DNA of 22,984 bases from IMG/VR virus record IMGVR_UViG_3300025818_002939, positions 1 through 22,984 of that record; one strand, given 5' to 3'. The DNA comes from a virus. The position numbers and the translations under genes are program-made. The stretch's first letter is position 1, and every line of letters begins with the position of its first letter. Below are positions 22,331 through 22,984 of this stretch, one piece after another. The notes under the pieces are model-generated. The model did not search any database. It saw nothing but the letters and a program-made list of their open reading frames with translations, and was not told the origin of the DNA.

Positions 22331-22747
22331 TCAGTTAATATATTTGTAAGCCAGATACTTGAGGCCATCTTTGTACCGTCGATGCATAGCCATTTTGTTA
22401 GTACTGCGCGCTCTTGCGAGATCTTGAAAGGATCTTTTTGCTTTCCCAGTACCTGCGTCTATAAGCAGTCTTTGGGCCACAACCCACCGAACAGGCTCTT
22501 CGGGTATCGCTTTTATACGCTCAACCCAGGTGTCAAAATGCGTGATGTCGTCTGGTGCGGGCCTAGGTGGTTTAGGTATCGCCTTCATATCGGCATAATC
22601 TGAGGCTTCAGGGACGATTTGAGGCCAGTACGCTTTCGCATCCTGTGGATAGCATCCATGGGCTGGCATAGCGTTTAGCGTGGCTCCTGCTCTTTTCAGC
22701 TCTTCTGACACTACGGCGATTTTCTCGTCAATTGGAGCGCTTGCCAT
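22331..22747 (-). CDS. DUF6362-like helix-turn-helix protein
   Basis: 138 aa from ATG 22747, which follows AGAAGGTCTTT with good spacing; a longer frame to 22807 runs over the previous gene and is less likely. The plan fits phage proteins of the DUF6362 type as I remember them: an N-terminal helix (RAGATLNAMPAHG), Y-W-P motif (AYWPQIVPEASDYADMK), Pro-rich linker (PKPPRPAPDD), helix ending in WVVAQRLL, and a C-terminal helix-turn-helix (SFQDLARARSTNKMAMHRRYKDGLKYLA) like sigma region 4. Placed between early and late genes, it could regulate the late promoter, but no function is established. Confidence 0.68.
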   Translation of the reverse strand: MASAPIDEKIAVVSEELKRAGATLNAMPAHGCYPQDAKAYWPQIVPEASDYADMKAIPKPPRPAPDDITHFDTWVERIKAIPEEPVRWVVAQRLLIDAGTGKAKRSFQDLARARSTNKMAMHRRYKDGLKYLAYKYIN

Positions 22748-22922
22748 AAAGACCTTCTGCAACATTGATAATGGTTTGTTTTGTGAAAGAGTCATGGATA
22801 TCGTCAATCGGTATCATAGCGACGCCTTGATTTTTCCATGCTGCGACCCTTAACTCAGCATAGTCTTCATCATCCCAAGTTTTGGGTTGTGACCGGCCTA
22901 GCTGTGAACTTAGTTCAGTCAT
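22728..22922 (-). CDS. Hypothetical phage protein, 64 aa
   Basis: Not recognised. Acidic N-terminal half (QPKTWDDEDYAELRVAAWKNQGVA), then IPIDDIHDSFTKQTIINVAEGLYGKR. It overlaps the following DUF6362-like gene by 20 bases and lies about 23 bases downstream of the predicted transcript start of the promoter at 22952-22980. No Shine-Dalgarno is evident before the ATG, so initiation may be nearly leaderless or inefficient. Confidence 0.6.
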   Translation of the reverse strand: MTELSSQLGRSQPKTWDDEDYAELRVAAWKNQGVAMIPIDDIHDSFTKQTIINVAEGLYGKRSN

Positions 22923-22951
22923 TGGACAAATGATCGTTTTTCACAAGTTAC

Positions 22952-22980
22952 GTTATACCATATTGGCGTCTTATGTTCAA
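22952..22980 (-). promoter_or_regulatory. Sigma70-type promoter for the 64-aa / DUF6362-like genes
   Basis: Minus strand: -35 TTGAAC (22980-22975), 17-bp spacer, extended -10 TGG-TATAAC (TATAAC at 22957-22952; 5/6 match). Predicted start is near 22945, giving a leader of about 23 nt before the 64-aa gene. Confidence 0.65.
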
Positions 22981-22984
22981 TAAC

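Noticed and set aside
22232-22603. 123-codon plus-strand frame
   Set aside because: It is antisense to the DUF6362-like gene, starts with TTG and resembles no protein pattern; its beginning overlaps the structured region.
22745-22807. DUF6362-like gene starting at 22807
   Set aside because: The extra 20 residues overlap the 64-aa gene out of frame; ATG 22747 has a well-spaced AGAAGG.
1-22984. CRISPR arrays, insertion sequences or integrase gene
   Set aside because: No regularly spaced repeats, no transposase motifs and no tyrosine or serine recombinase motifs were seen in any open frame.

Overview
The window looks like one end of a temperate podovirus-type prophage, probably in an alphaproteobacterium. 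At the left edge is the 3' half of a tRNA-Asn gene (minus strand, from the anticodon stem to an encoded CCA). It breaks off inside the anticodon stem, as a distal attachment site does when a phage integrates into a tRNA gene. The host guess rests on the style of the phage proteins (a DUF6362-like gene, an endolysin with a C-terminal membrane anchor) and is weak. No integrase or repressor is in the window; they would lie beyond the right edge.

From 22.9 kb down to 6.05 kb almost everything is on the minus strand and follows the order of P22/Sf6 virion genes: two small genes behind a good sigma70-type promoter (64 aa; DUF6362-like), about 540 bp with no open frame but many hairpins, then terS, terL, portal, scaffold, major capsid protein, a small basic protein, gp4-like connector, gp10-like tail hub, gp26-like needle, a GNAT-type acetyltransferase in the slot of P22 gene 14, three ejection proteins (gp7-, gp20- and gp16-like), and a tailspike with an SGNH/acetylesterase domain and a beta-helix. 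Unlike P22, the lysis cassette lies downstream of the tailspike: two membrane proteins (holin candidates), a zinc amidase with a C-terminal membrane anchor, a 24-codon membrane micro-ORF, and an overlapping Rz/Rz1 spanin pair. A plus-strand two-helix membrane protein sits between the gp16-like gene and the tailspike, where P22 carries its immI/sieA block.

The left 6 kb is a plus-strand accessory (moron) region between the attachment site and the convergent end of the late operon. Small phage genes are interrupted by a visibly more AT-rich block of about 4.46 kb (roughly 1384-5849). This block holds a 5'-truncated C5-cytosine methyltransferase lacking SAM motif I, an intact type I hsdM and hsdS, and the first 151 codons of hsdR. 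The hsdR break falls between the nuclease Asp and the expected Glu-x-Lys, and the fragment is fused in frame to a phage-type tail. Both edge genes are broken and both inner genes are whole, so the phage appears to carry a modification-only type I system.

The most interesting items are: this captured and disarmed restriction-modification block; a possible ~480-nt structured RNA, flanked by a candidate promoter and terminator, just ahead of terS; an endolysin start codon separated from its Shine-Dalgarno by a terminator-like hairpin; the micro-ORF in the lysis cassette; and the antisense membrane moron.
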